Of a stretch of DNA of 46,703 bases, positions 6,622-14,828 are shown piece by piece. The notes under the pieces are model-generated. The model did no database searches. It saw only the letters and a program-made list of their open reading frames with translations, and was not told the origin of the DNA. The first letter of the stretch is position 1. Every line of letters begins with the position of its first letter. The position numbers were made by a program, and so were the translations under genes. The stretch comes from Chloroflexota bacterium (GTDB taxonomy: Bacteria > Chloroflexota > Limnocylindria > Limnocylindrales > CSP1-4): NCBI GenBank assembly GCA_021786385.1, contig JAJYNJ010000072.1, positions 1-46,703 of the forward strand, read 5' to 3'.

Positions 6622-8328
6622 TCACTGGCCGGCCGGCTTCGCGAGCCGCCATGTTAGCACATCCCAGAAGCGCTCCCCGGGGTCCGAGACGAGCCGCGGC
6701 GCCGGCCCCTGCACCGTGTCGCGCACCACGTACGGGAAGTCTGCGTACGCCAGCGGCAGGATCGGCAGCTCCTGGGCGAGGTCGGCCTCGACCGCTGCGA
6801 CCCGTGATGCCCGTTGGGCCGGCGGCGCGTACGCCCGCGCCGCCTCGAGCAATGCGTCGAGTTTGACCGACTGGAACCCGCTCAGGTTCGAGCCGCCCAC
6901 CGGGGCCTGCGCGGAGGCGAGCAGCGGATACAGGTCCGCGTCGAGGCCCACGTTCAGGTCGACCACCGCAGCGTCGTAGACGCCCGGCACCAGCTTGTCA
7001 CTCACGGCCTGGTCGGCGGTCAGCACGGTGAAGCGGACCGGCAGCCCGAGCGCCTGCCAATCGGCCGCCACCTGCGAGGCGATCGCGTAGTCGAGCGGGT
7101 TGGTCGCAGCATCGACGGTCAGCAGTTCGACCGACACGGTGCCCTTGGCGCCCGGACGCAGCCACCCCGAGCCCGAGCGCCGCCATCCCGCGGCGAGCAG
7201 CTCCTTCGCGGCGGCGGACCGGTCGTAGGGGACTCTGCCCGCCGCCTGGGGGTTGAACGCCCAGGACGCCGGCGGGACCAGCGTATCGGCTCGCACGCCG
7301 AGCCCACCGAGCTCGGTCCGCACGAGGGCATCGCGATCGATCGCGAGCAGCAGCGCACGCCGCACGTGCGGGTTCTGGAACAGATTGTGCCCAAACCGCA
7401 AGTTGAGCATCACCGCCGTCAGCACGCTGCGCGGGTACCGCACGAGGCGGGTGCCGGGCAGCGCAGCGAGGCGCGTGGCGAGATCAGGCGCAAGGCCGCC
7501 GGCCGCGTCGACAGCGCCATCCTCGAACGCTGCCGCCAGGGCGTTCTGGTCGGAGAAGAGCCGGAGCTCAATCCGCTGGATGTCAGCGGGGGGCTGCCAG
7601 CTCGAGGGATCGGCGGGGAGCGTCGGCGCGCTGGAGGCGGCGGCACTGTTGTCGACGCGCGCGAGGACGGCACCGGACGGGTCGAGCGAGACGAGCCGGT
7701 ATGGCCCGCTCCCGATCGGATGCAGCTCGAACGACGTGGTACCGAGCGCGGCGATCGGCACGTTGTCGAGCAGGTGCGCCGGGAGGATCGGGCTGCGCGC
7801 CGCGAGCGGGAAATCAGCGACCGGGCTCGCGAGCGTGAAGCGCACGTCGAGTCGGTCCAACTCCTGCACGGTCACCCCCTGCCAGGCTCCATCGAGCGGG
7901 CCGTGGTAGCCCGGGTGCTGCGTGGTCAGCACGGTGAAGACCACGTCATCGGCCGTCACGGGCACGCCGTCGTGCCAGGTCGCGCCACCGCGCAGGTGGA
8001 AGGTCCAGGTGCGTCCATCCGCGCTGCCTGACCAACTGGCTGCGAGGCCGGGCACGACGGTCCCGTCCGGCCCCAACCGGGTGAGCCCACTGAAGAGCAG
8101 CGCGTCGACATCGAGCTCAGGGCGCGAGCGCGCAAAGAGCGGGTCGAGCGTGCTGATCGTGCCGACCTCGCCGTCCCGAAACGTCCGCGGCGCCGGCGGA
8201 GGCGCGGTCGTAGGCGCGGACGCAGCCGTGTCGGCCGGCGGGGGCAGGACGATCATCGCACCAGCGCTGGCGACCAGCGCGGCGATCGCCAGCGACAGCA
8301 CGAGCCGGTCCCGACGGGTCATGGTCAT
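6622..8328 (-). CDS. ABC transporter substrate-binding protein, family 5 (oligopeptide type)
   Basis: The 568-residue extracytoplasmic protein has an N-terminal signal or anchor helix (about residues 10-30) without a lipobox cysteine, then a Pro/Ala linker. The SBP_bac_5 fold is shown by GEVGTISTLDPLF, SGLTRLGPDGTVVPGLAASW, FHLRGGATWHDGVPVTADD and LLLAIDRDALV. Such proteins deliver peptides, nickel or similar ligands to ABC permeases. No permease or ATPase gene is adjacent, so it is an orphan here. The start is ATG at 8328, with a second ATG two codons later. Its stop lies only 17 bases before tRNA-Leu(CAG), and its 3' codons carry that tRNA promoter candidate. SecG is encoded just upstream. 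Confidence 0.88.
   Translation of the reverse strand: MTMTRRDRLVLSLAIAALVASAGAMIVLPPPADTAASAPTTAPPPAPRTFRDGEVGTISTLDPLFARSRPELDVDALLFSGLTRLGPDGTVVPGLAASWSGSADGRTWTFHLRGGATWHDGVPVTADDVVFTVLTTQHPGYHGPLDGAWQGVTVQELDRLDVRFTLASPVADFPLAARSPILPAHLLDNVPIAALGTTSFELHPIGSGPYRLVSLDPSGAVLARVDNSAAASSAPTLPADPSSWQPPADIQRIELRLFSDQNALAAAFEDGAVDAAGGLAPDLATRLAALPGTRLVRYPRSVLTAVMLNLRFGHNLFQNPHVRRALLLAIDRDALVRTELGGLGVRADTLVPPASWAFNPQAAGRVPYDRSAAAKELLAAGWRRSGSGWLRPGAKGTVSVELLTVDAATNPLDYAIASQVAADWQALGLPVRFTVLTADQAVSDKLVPGVYDAAVVDLNVGLDADLYPLLASAQAPVGGSNLSGFQSVKLDALLEAARAYAPPAQRASRVAAVEADLAQELPILPLAYADFPYVVRDTVQGPAPRLVSDPGERFWDVLTWRLAKPAGQ
6651..6661 (-). promoter_or_regulatory. Putative extended -10 promoter of the tRNA-Leu-Leu-Val group
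   Basis: TGTGCTAACAT on the minus strand nearly repeats the TGTGCTAACCT before the other tRNA cluster. It lies inside the last codons of the upstream solute-binding protein gene, 47 bases before tRNA-Leu(CAG). No -35 hexamer is apparent. Confidence 0.45.
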
Positions 8329-8353
8329 CCCTAGAGCGAACCCTCCGGGACGC

Positions 8354-8575
8354 TCAGCCGACCAGCCGGAAGACCGTGAGCGAGAAGACCACGAACAGGA
8401 TGGCCAGCAGGATCGTGAACTGGAAGAGCCGTTTCTCGATGCCGCGGCGACTGCGGTAGACCGCCGAGTCGCCGCCGAACGCCGACGACAGCCCCGCGCC
8501 GCGAGCCTGCAGCAGGATGGACGCCATCAGACCGATGCTGACGACGATCTCGGCGAGGGCCAGGATTGGATTCAC
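8354..8575 (-). CDS. secG: Preprotein translocase subunit SecG
   Basis: The 73-residue protein has two membrane helices (about residues 3-22 and 51-70) around a cytosolic loop, LLQARGAGLSSAFGGD, with the Gly/Ala-rich SecG pattern. It accompanies SecYE in protein export. GTG at 8575 was chosen from homology; a longer in-frame extension upstream has non-SecG composition. It is divergent from gpmA and is followed by the solute-binding protein 25 bases on. A TGTTATCCT extended -10 lies at 8619-8627. Confidence 0.92.
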   Translation of the reverse strand: MNPILALAEIVVSIGLMASILLQARGAGLSSAFGGDSAVYRSRRGIEKRLFQFTILLAILFVVFSLTVFRLVG

Positions 8576-8618
8576 AGGGAACGTCGACCTCCGATGCGAG
8601 CGCGTCGCGCGGGGCCGA

Positions 8619-8627
8619 AGGATAACA
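8619..8627 (-). promoter_or_regulatory. Putative secG promoter (extended -10)
   Basis: TGTTATCCT on the minus strand lies 43 bases before the secG start. TTCGGG sits about 17 bases further upstream as a weak -35. Confidence 0.45.
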
Positions 8628-8736
8628 CAGAGACCCGCCTGCCCGAACCGCGGGAGCCGCACCGCGCCTGCCGGGCATCGCAACGGCCGGCAGCCCGCCA
8701 CCCATTCGGCCCGCGACGACGAACGGGCTGCGCCGG

Positions 8737-8742
8737 GATAAT
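8737..8742 (+). promoter_or_regulatory. Putative gpmA -10 box, leaderless arrangement
   Basis: GATAAT is six bases before the gpmA ATG, so transcription would start at or next to the A of the start codon. No Shine-Dalgarno is present. Confidence 0.5.
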
Positions 8743-8748
8743 GCGCCC

Positions 8749-9567
8749 ATGAACGAGAACGTCACCGCCACCACCGTCTCCGCTCCGGAACCGCCGCTCG
8801 CGGGGGGCGCGGCCTTCCGGGTCCTGCTGCTGCGCCACGGCGAGAGCACCTGGAACAGAGAGAACCTCTACACAGGCTGGACGGACGTCGACCTGTCCGA
8901 GCGAGGTCTCGCCGAGGCGCACGAAGCCGGCCGCCTATTGCGCGACGGCGGGTACGTCTTCGACGTCGCATTCACCTCGGTGCTCAAGCGAGCCATCCGA
9001 ACGCTCTGGATCGTGCAGGACGAGCTCGACCGGATGTGGATCCCGGTGACGAAGTCATGGCGGCTCAACGAGCGGCATTACGGCGCCCTCCAGGGCCTCA
9101 ACAAGGCGCAGACCGCGGAGCAGTACGGCGAGGAGCAGGTGCGACTCTGGCGCCGCAGCTACGACGTGCCGCCCCCGCCGCTCGACCCCGCCGACCCGCG
9201 GTTCCCGGGCCACGACCCCCGCTACGCCGACCTCGATCCCGCCGATCTGCCGCGCTGCGAGGCGCTGAAGCACACCGTGGCGCGCTTCCTGCCCTACTGG
9301 CACGGCACCATCGCGCCGGTGATCCGGACCGGCAAGCGGGTACTGATCGTCGCGCATGGCAACAGCCTCCGCGCGCTCGTCAAGTACCTGGACCAGATGT
9401 CCGACGACGCGATCGTCGGACTCAACATCCCGACCGGGGTGCCGCTCGTCTACGAGCTAGACCGCGACCTGCGTCCGGTGCGGCACTATTACCTGGGCGA
9501 CCCCGAGCGGGTGGCGGCGGCGATGGCCGCGGTCGCGGCGCAGGGCCGGGCGACGCCGCAGGCCTGA
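8749..9567 (+). CDS. gpmA: 2,3-bisphosphoglycerate-dependent phosphoglycerate mutase
   Basis: This 272-residue glycolytic enzyme interconverts 3- and 2-phosphoglycerate. The phosphohistidine motif is LLRHGES with H30. Further signatures are [39 protein letters not shown], the insertion [11 protein letters not shown], and [15 protein letters not shown] with the second catalytic histidine. It carries about 20 more N-terminal residues than the E. coli enzyme; the start at 8749 is supported by a GATAAT box six bases before it. It is convergent with tpiA, another glycolytic gene. Confidence 0.96.
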   Translation: MNENVTATTVSAPEPPLAGGAAFRVLLLRHGESTWNRENLYTGWTDVDLSERGLAEAHEAGRLLRDGGYVFDVAFTSVLKRAIRTLWIVQDELDRMWIPVTKSWRLNERHYGALQGLNKAQTAEQYGEEQVRLWRRSYDVPPPPLDPADPRFPGHDPRYADLDPADLPRCEALKHTVARFLPYWHGTIAPVIRTGKRVLIVAHGNSLRALVKYLDQMSDDAIVGLNIPTGVPLVYELDRDLRPVRHYYLGDPERVAAAMAAVAAQGRATPQA

Positions 9568-9583
9568 GCGAACCGGCGACTCG

Positions 9584-9604
9584 ACCCCCGGGCACGTGGG
9601 GGGT
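9584..9604. terminator. Possible bidirectional hairpin between gpmA and tpiA
   Basis: ACCCCC pairs with GGGGGT around a nine-base loop in the 110-base convergent gap. There is no T-tract on either side, so intrinsic termination is doubtful. Confidence 0.25.
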
Positions 9605-9677
9605 TGCCGCGACATCGCTGGCCGGGACGCGAGCGGCGGCCGATCGGGAGCGCACGACCGCCAAGCGCGTTCTGTGC

Positions 9678-10472
9678 TCAGCGCGCGGCCGCCCGCCTCG
9701 CCGCGGCCGTCGCTGCGGCACGCGCGACGATCCCCGCCATCTCGTCCGGCTTCAGGCTCGCCCCGCCGACCAGCGCGCCGTCGATCGCGGGTTCGGCCAG
9801 GAATTCCGCGATGCTGGCCGCCGTGACGCTGCCCCCGTACAGGACCGGGACGCGCTCCGCCGCGTCGTGCGCCCACCCGCTCTCCTGGAGCGCCCCCCGG
9901 ATCGCCTCGGCCATCGTAGCGGCATCCGCCCCGCGCGCCGTGCGCCCGGTCCCGATCGCCCAGACCGGCTCGTACGCGATGACGATCGACGCCGCACCCT
10001 CGCCGCCGCCCAGGCCGGATGCGGAGAGGGCGCGCGCCACCTGTGCACGGACGACTGCCTCGGCGCGGCCTGCTTCGCGCTCCTCGAGCTGCTCCCCGAC
10101 GCACCAGATCGGGCGCAGGCCCGACTCCAGGCAGCGCGCGAGTTTCCGCCCGATCAGCTCGTCGGTCTCGCACTGGTCCCGACGTCGCTCGGAATGCCCG
10201 ACGATGCACCAGTCGGCGAGCCCTGCCAACATCGCGGCGCTGATCTCGCCGGTGTAGGCCCCGGCGGCCTTGTCGTGGACGTTCTGGGCGCCCACCGCGA
10301 CGCCCGTAGCGGCCAGCGCCTCACGGACCGGCGCCAGGCAGACATAGGGCGGGCAGATCACGCGCACGACGTCGGCGGCGTTCGTCGCGGCGGCGATCGT
10401 GGCAGCCAGGGTGCCGGCATCGGCCGGCGTGCTGTTCATCTTCCAGTTGGCGGCAATGATGATCGGTCGCAT
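9678..10472 (-). CDS. tpiA: Triosephosphate isomerase
   Basis: The 264-residue TIM-barrel enzyme interconverts dihydroxyacetone phosphate and glyceraldehyde 3-phosphate. It begins MRPIIIAANWKMN with the substrate-binding N and K. The catalytic histidine is in IVGHSERR, the catalytic glutamate in AYEPVWAIGTG, and the phosphate loop is VLYGGSV. ATG at 10472 was chosen because it gives the standard N-terminus. An in-frame ATG at 10481 overlaps the whiA stop as TAATG and could add three residues. It is the last gene of the operon starting at secD. GATAAT just upstream also resembles the gpmA -10 box, so a local promoter is possible. Confidence 0.95.
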   Translation of the reverse strand: MRPIIIAANWKMNSTPADAGTLAATIAAATNAADVVRVICPPYVCLAPVREALAATGVAVGAQNVHDKAAGAYTGEISAAMLAGLADWCIVGHSERRRDQCETDELIGRKLARCLESGLRPIWCVGEQLEEREAGRAEAVVRAQVARALSASGLGGGEGAASIVIAYEPVWAIGTGRTARGADAATMAEAIRGALQESGWAHDAAERVPVLYGGSVTAASIAEFLAEPAIDGALVGGASLKPDEMAGIVARAAATAAARRAAAR

Positions 10473-10480
10473 AGCCACCA

Positions 10481-11368
10481 TTATCCCGGCGCGGCGCCCT
10501 GCTGTACTGGGCCGAATGGGGCGTCCACTGCGTCGGGACGGCGTGCCAGACGTTCGATGCGCTCGAGCGCGCGCTGCACCGCGGACCGCGTCACGCCCAG
10601 CTCCGCCGCCAGTTCGCCGAGGGTGGCGTCTGGGCTCGCCAGGCGTGCGCGGGCGACGGCGCGCACGATGGCGCGCTCGCGCGCCAACCGACCGTCGGCC
10701 GTCAGTCGGGCGATCGCATCGAGCTGACGGGCCGCCGCGCCGACGGCACGTTCGAGGTTCGCCGCCTCGGCGTTGAGGAGCCGGTTCAGCTCGCCGCGCA
10801 GCGTACGGGCCACGCCGCGTGCCTCGAGCTCGAGCAATGACGACCCGGCCCCTACCGCCCGCAGGAACGCCGTCACCCGCTCGCCGCTCTTCCAGGTGAC
10901 CACACCCCTCCCCCGTCGCAGCCGGACCGCCGCCGGCAGCCCCATGGTCGCCAGGCGCCGCGCCAGCTCGGGGGCGTCGGACGGAGCGACGACGAACTCC
11001 AGGTGCGTGCGCGCGACACCGAGGCTCAGGGATCCGTGGGCGAGGAAGGTGCCGCGCAGCCAGGCGAGCCGGCAGTGGTCGGCGGCCCGATCCCAGGCGA
11101 ACGCCTCAGGCCCGCCCGAACCGGGACCGAGCCGCACCGCGAGCCGGGCGACCGCGGGCGAATGCGCCTCGCCCGTCGCGGCGCTCCCGAGCCCGGCGCG
11201 TTCCGCGGACCGGCAGCACGCCCGCGTCGGCTCGATCGCCGCGAGCTCGGCGCGGATCGCAGCGACGAGTTCCCGATCGGGATGGGCCGCGCGCGCCCTA
11301 TCCCGTCGGACCCCCGCCGCGGCACCGGTCGGCGGCGTCCCCGAAGCGGGGTGCGCGGCTGGCTTCAC
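10481..11368 (-). CDS. whiA: Sporulation/division regulator WhiA
   Basis: The 295-residue DNA-binding protein is related to LAGLIDADG endonucleases. The central part includes CRLAWLRGTFLAHGSLSL and HLEFVV. The C-terminal helix-turn-helix TLGELAAELGVTRSAVQRAL lies at about residues 245-270. WhiA regulates division or differentiation genes in Gram-positive bacteria. About 35 N-terminal residues are Ala/Arg-rich and may not be conserved. Its GTG start overlaps the yvcK stop as GTGA, so the two are translationally coupled, in the conserved rapZ-yvcK-whiA order. Confidence 0.92.
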   Translation of the reverse strand: MKPAAHPASGTPPTGAAAGVRRDRARAAHPDRELVAAIRAELAAIEPTRACCRSAERAGLGSAATGEAHSPAVARLAVRLGPGSGGPEAFAWDRAADHCRLAWLRGTFLAHGSLSLGVARTHLEFVVAPSDAPELARRLATMGLPAAVRLRRGRGVVTWKSGERVTAFLRAVGAGSSLLELEARGVARTLRGELNRLLNAEAANLERAVGAAARQLDAIARLTADGRLARERAIVRAVARARLASPDATLGELAAELGVTRSAVQRALERIERLARRPDAVDAPFGPVQQGAAPG

Positions 11369-12738
11369 GCCGTGCTCGCGACCCGCAGCTGCGGACGCGC
11401 GCGCCCGTGCTCCTGGAAGATCGCCATCAGCGCGGCCGCGAGCAGCGCCGAATCGTGGCGGTGCGCGTTGGCGGCGTCGACGACGGGCCGCGTCACCAGC
11501 TCGGGCCCACCGCGCACGCCGGTCCAGTCCAACCGCACGGGCTCGCTGCGGTCGCCAGCGGGGCGTGCCGCCGTGAAGTCGTCGTTCGCCAGCACCACGT
11601 CGACTAGGTCGCCCCCCGCGTGGGCCTCGAGCGCCGCCAGGTGCGCTGCCAATCCATAGCCCTCGGTCTCCCCCACCTGCGTGGCGACGTTGCAGACGTA
11701 GCAGCGCAGGGCGCGCGAGGCCGCCACCGCGTCCCGCACCGCGGGGATCAGTAAGCTCGGCAGCAGACTCGTGTAGAGGCTCCCGGGGCCGAGCACGATG
11801 AAATCGGCGTCGGCAATCGCTTCGAGCACCTCGGCCGTCGCCTGCACGTCGGCGGGTGTCACCCAGACACGCTCGATACCGCGCGCCCGCGCGATCGTCG
11901 ACTGCCCGTGCAGCTCCGTCCCATCGGCCAGCCGAGCGTGCAGCGTGAGCGGGAGCGGTGCTGCGGGCACCACCTGCCCGCGCACCGCCAACACGCGGTT
12001 GGACTGGCGCACCCCCTCCTCGAAATCCCCTTCGATCGCGCTCATCGCCGCGATGAGCAGATTGCCGAAAGCGTGGCCGCCGAGCCCAGGGGCGAACGCC
12101 GCGTCCTCGGGAAAGCGGTACTGCAGCAGGCGCGTCATCAGTGGTTCGGCATCCGCAAGGGCGGCGATGCAGTTGCGGATGTCGCCCATCGGGGCGATCC
12201 CGAACTCCGCGCGCAGCTTGCCGGACGAGCCGCCGTCGTCGGCCACCGTCACCACCGCAGTGATATTGCTGGTGTGCTCCTTGAGCCCGCGCAGCAGCGC
12301 AGAGAGCCCCGTGCCGCCGCCGATCGCGACGATGCGGGGGCCCCGCGCCAGGTAGCGTTTCTGGTAGATCACCTCGACCAGCGGGCCAGACGGCTCCCCG
12401 AAGGGCAGCAGGAGCGTGCGGGTCAGCTGCACGACGCCGATGCCGAAGACCACGAGGCCGGCGATCAGCAGCGGGATCGCCCGTGCGCCGTAGGGCAAGA
12501 ACTGCAGCGTCAGCACGTAGACCGGTCCAGCGAGTGGTCCCGGCACGATGATGTCGCGGTAGACCTGCTTGAGCACGAACGCACCGGCCAGGGCAAGCGC
12601 GAGCTCTCCGGCCAGCACCAACGCCAGCCAGCGCTTGACGCCGATGCCCGGCATCAGCCAGTAGCGGAGCCGCCCGCCACGCAGCGTCGGTCCACCCCGC
12701 CGCCGCCCGTTCCGCCTGGATCGACCGACCTCGCTCAC
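11365..12738 (-). CDS. yvcK: Gluconeogenesis factor YvcK/CofD-like protein with membrane N-terminus
   Basis: The protein of about 457 residues belongs to the YvcK/GlmR family, which binds UDP-sugars and links carbon metabolism to wall synthesis. The soluble domain starts at RIVAIGGGTGLSALLRGLKE and contains TVADDGGSSGKLR, GDIRNCIAALAD and LGPGSLYTSLLPSLL. Two hydrophobic segments precede it (LALVLAGELALALAGAFVL and a second around AIPLLIAGLVVFGIGV), which classical Firmicute YvcK lacks. GTG at 12738 has GAGG at the right distance. A GTG at 12765 is also in frame and would overlap rapZ by 20 bases. Confidence 0.92.
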   Translation of the reverse strand: MSEVGRSRRNGRRRGGPTLRGGRLRYWLMPGIGVKRWLALVLAGELALALAGAFVLKQVYRDIIVPGPLAGPVYVLTLQFLPYGARAIPLLIAGLVVFGIGVVQLTRTLLLPFGEPSGPLVEVIYQKRYLARGPRIVAIGGGTGLSALLRGLKEHTSNITAVVTVADDGGSSGKLRAEFGIAPMGDIRNCIAALADAEPLMTRLLQYRFPEDAAFAPGLGGHAFGNLLIAAMSAIEGDFEEGVRQSNRVLAVRGQVVPAAPLPLTLHARLADGTELHGQSTIARARGIERVWVTPADVQATAEVLEAIADADFIVLGPGSLYTSLLPSLLIPAVRDAVAASRALRCYVCNVATQVGETEGYGLAAHLAALEAHAGGDLVDVVLANDDFTAARPAGDRSEPVRLDWTGVRGGPELVTRPVVDAANAHRHDSALLAAALMAIFQEHGRARPQLRVASTA

Positions 12739-12745
12739 GTGCGCC

Positions 12746-13618
12746 TCATGCCCGCTCGAGCTCACGATGCCAGACGCTCACCGTCCCGTAGCCGCGCTCC
12801 ATCCAGCGGCGCTTCAGTTCCTCGGCGATGACGATGGAACGATGGTACCCGCCGGTGCAGCCGATCGCGACGGTCAGGCGCGTCTTGCCCTCCGCCGCGT
12901 AGGCGGGGATCGCGAACTCGAAGAACTCGTCCGCCAGCGCCAGAAAGCGCTGCGCGGCGGGCTGCCCCAGCACGCGTCGGCGCACGGGCTCGGTGAGCCC
13001 GGAGAGCGGCCGCAGTTCCGGGTCGTAGTACGGGTTCTCCATGAACCGCACGTCGAAGACGATGTCCGCCTCGATCGGCAGGCCGTACTTGTAGCCGAAG
13101 CTGACGAGCTGCAGCGTCATGCGGTCCGGTTCGGTCTCGAGCTCCAATGCACCGAAGATGCGCTCGCGAAGCTCGCGCCCCGAGAGGTCGGAGGTGTCGA
13201 TGATCACGTCCGCGCACTCGCGGAGCGGCTCCAGCACCAGCCGCTCCTGGGCGATCGACGCGGCGATCCCGCGCTGGCCACCCAGCGGGTGGCGGTGGCG
13301 AGTTTCGCTGAAGCGCCGCACCAAGACGTCGTCCCGGGCCTCCAGGAAGAAGACCTGGGGTCGCAGGCCGCGCGCCTGCAGCGCGTCCATCATCTCCGCA
13401 AAGGCCGCCGGCGCGTCGCCTGCCCGCACGTCGAGGACGATGGCGACCCGCTCGAAGCGCGCCGGTTCGCGGGCCACCAGCTCCGCCAGGCCGGGCAAGA
13501 ACTCCGCGGGCAGGTTGTCGACGACTGTGTAGCCGAGATCCTCGAAGAGCTTACTGGTGGTGGTCTTGCCGGCACCCGAGAGGCCGGTGATCACCGCGAC
13601 GTGCTGCGACTCGGCCAC
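12746..13618 (-). CDS. rapZ: RNase adapter / nucleotide-binding protein RapZ
   Basis: This is a 290-residue P-loop protein with Walker A GLSGAGKT at about residues 12-19, then VDNLP, a Walker-B-like LDVR, and the C-terminal domain with FGYKYGLP, DVRFMENPYY and VAIGCTGGYHRSIVIAEEL. In E. coli RapZ senses GlcN6P and guides small-RNA decay; in Gram-positive relatives (YvcJ) it sits beside yvcK as here. The start is GTG at 13618, 22 bases after tatC. Confidence 0.95.
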   Translation of the reverse strand: MAESQHVAVITGLSGAGKTTTSKLFEDLGYTVVDNLPAEFLPGLAELVAREPARFERVAIVLDVRAGDAPAAFAEMMDALQARGLRPQVFFLEARDDVLVRRFSETRHRHPLGGQRGIAASIAQERLVLEPLRECADVIIDTSDLSGRELRERIFGALELETEPDRMTLQLVSFGYKYGLPIEADIVFDVRFMENPYYDPELRPLSGLTEPVRRRVLGQPAAQRFLALADEFFEFAIPAYAAEGKTRLTVAIGCTGGYHRSIVIAEELKRRWMERGYGTVSVWHRELERA

Positions 13619-13640
13619 GGACGGATCCCTGCGCCGGGCC

Positions 13641-14435
13641 TCAGCGCCCGGTCCAGCGCACGAGGAAGATGCTGAACTCGAAGAGCACGTACATCACGAC
13701 CCCGAGCACACTGGGGCTGATCGGATCGCCGCCCGGCGTCACCACGACCGCGAAGATCGCGATAGCGAGGATCACCATGCGCCGGTTCTTGCGCAGGCGC
13801 TCCGACGTGATGATGCCGACCTTGCTCAGCAGGACCAGCACGATCGGGAACTCCATGACGAGCCCGAACGCCAGGAAGAGCATCGTCACGAAGCCGAAAT
13901 AGGCCTCGGCGGTGATGAGCGGTTCCAGGACGCCGGGTACCGCGAAGCCGAGCAGGAACGCCGACGCGAACGGCAGCACCACGTACGCGACCGCGACCCC
14001 GATCGCGAAGAAGAGGAGCGCGAGCGGCACCCATGGACGGGCGAGGCGGCGTTCCTCGGGCGTCAGCCCAGGCGCCACGAACCGCCAGAACTGCCACAGG
14101 ATCACGGGCATCGCGAGCACCACGCCGATCACCACCGCGACCTTGAGCTGGATGAAGAACGCGCCGCCGAGGTCGGTGAAGCGGAGGGCCCCCGGAATCG
14201 GCGCCTTCAGGATCTCGATCGCCCGCGGGGCCAGGAAGAGGCCCAGTACGGACCCGACCACGACCGCCAGGATCGAGATGAAGAGACGCCGCCGCAGCTC
14301 CGCCAGGTGGTCGACGAGACTCATCACCGCCTCGTCACCCGCGGCCGGCGCGGGGGACGGTGACGGCGGGGCAGGATCGTGCGGGCCGCCCGTCAGCGCC
14401 AGGTCGCCGGGCCGGACCGCTTCCAGATCAGCCAC
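13641..14435 (-). CDS. tatC: Sec-independent protein translocase TatC
   Basis: The 264-residue protein has six predicted membrane helices after a Pro-rich N-terminal tail of about 38 residues. Family marks are LVDHLAELRRRLF with the conserved acidic residue that reads twin-arginine signals, FVAPGLTPEERR, the helix around MEFPIVLVLLSKVGI, and AVVVTPGGDPISP. It is the receptor core of the Tat exporter. GTG at 14435 lies 24 bases after tatA. The tail before residue 38 is unusual; an internal ATG at residue 38 (MSLVDHLAEL) is a possible alternative start. Confidence 0.95.
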   Translation of the reverse strand: MADLEAVRPGDLALTGGPHDPAPPSPSPAPAAGDEAVMSLVDHLAELRRRLFISILAVVVGSVLGLFLAPRAIEILKAPIPGALRFTDLGGAFFIQLKVAVVIGVVLAMPVILWQFWRFVAPGLTPEERRLARPWVPLALLFFAIGVAVAYVVLPFASAFLLGFAVPGVLEPLITAEAYFGFVTMLFLAFGLVMEFPIVLVLLSKVGIITSERLRKNRRMVILAIAIFAVVVTPGGDPISPSVLGVVMYVLFEFSIFLVRWTGR

Positions 14436-14459
14436 GCGAACGGCTGCTGGGCGCGGCGA

Positions 14460-14795
14460 TCAGGCCCCGGCCTGGGGCTCGCCCGAGCCGGCCGCTGGGG
14501 ACGCCGACGGGAGGGCCGCCCGCTCGCTCGCCGTCTCCGCGCTGGCCGGTGCACCAGGCGCCACGGGGGGCGCGGGCGCAGCCGCGACGGCGGGGGTGGC
14601 CGGAGCCACCGGCGTCGCGGGCGGCCGTGCCGGCACGTCGAGGCGCACAGAGTCCTGGACGTCCGTGGCCGCCTTGCGAAATTCACGGATACTCGAGCCG
14701 AGGCTCTTCCCGATCTCGGGGAGCTTGCTGGGCCCGAGCACGAGCAGCGCGATGGCCAGGACCAGGATGATCTCCATCGGTCCGATGTCAGGCAT
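14460..14795 (-). CDS. tatA: Sec-independent protein translocase TatA
   Basis: The 111-residue protein has one N-terminal membrane helix (EIILVLAIALLVLGPSKLP), the hinge and an amphipathic helix (IGKSLGSSIREFRKAATD). An Ala/Pro-rich C-terminal tail of about 60 residues follows. It forms the protein-conducting part of the Tat system. ATG at 14795 is preceded by GAGGAG. An extended -10-like TGCTACAAT lies at 14840-14848 inside the end of pyrF and may start an internal transcript. Confidence 0.95.
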   Translation of the reverse strand: MPDIGPMEIILVLAIALLVLGPSKLPEIGKSLGSSIREFRKAATDVQDSVRLDVPARPPATPVAPATPAVAAAPAPPVAPGAPASAETASERAALPSASPAAGSGEPQAGA

Positions 14796-14828
14796 GATCG
14801 ACGCGACTCCTCGGCTGATGACCCCCGG

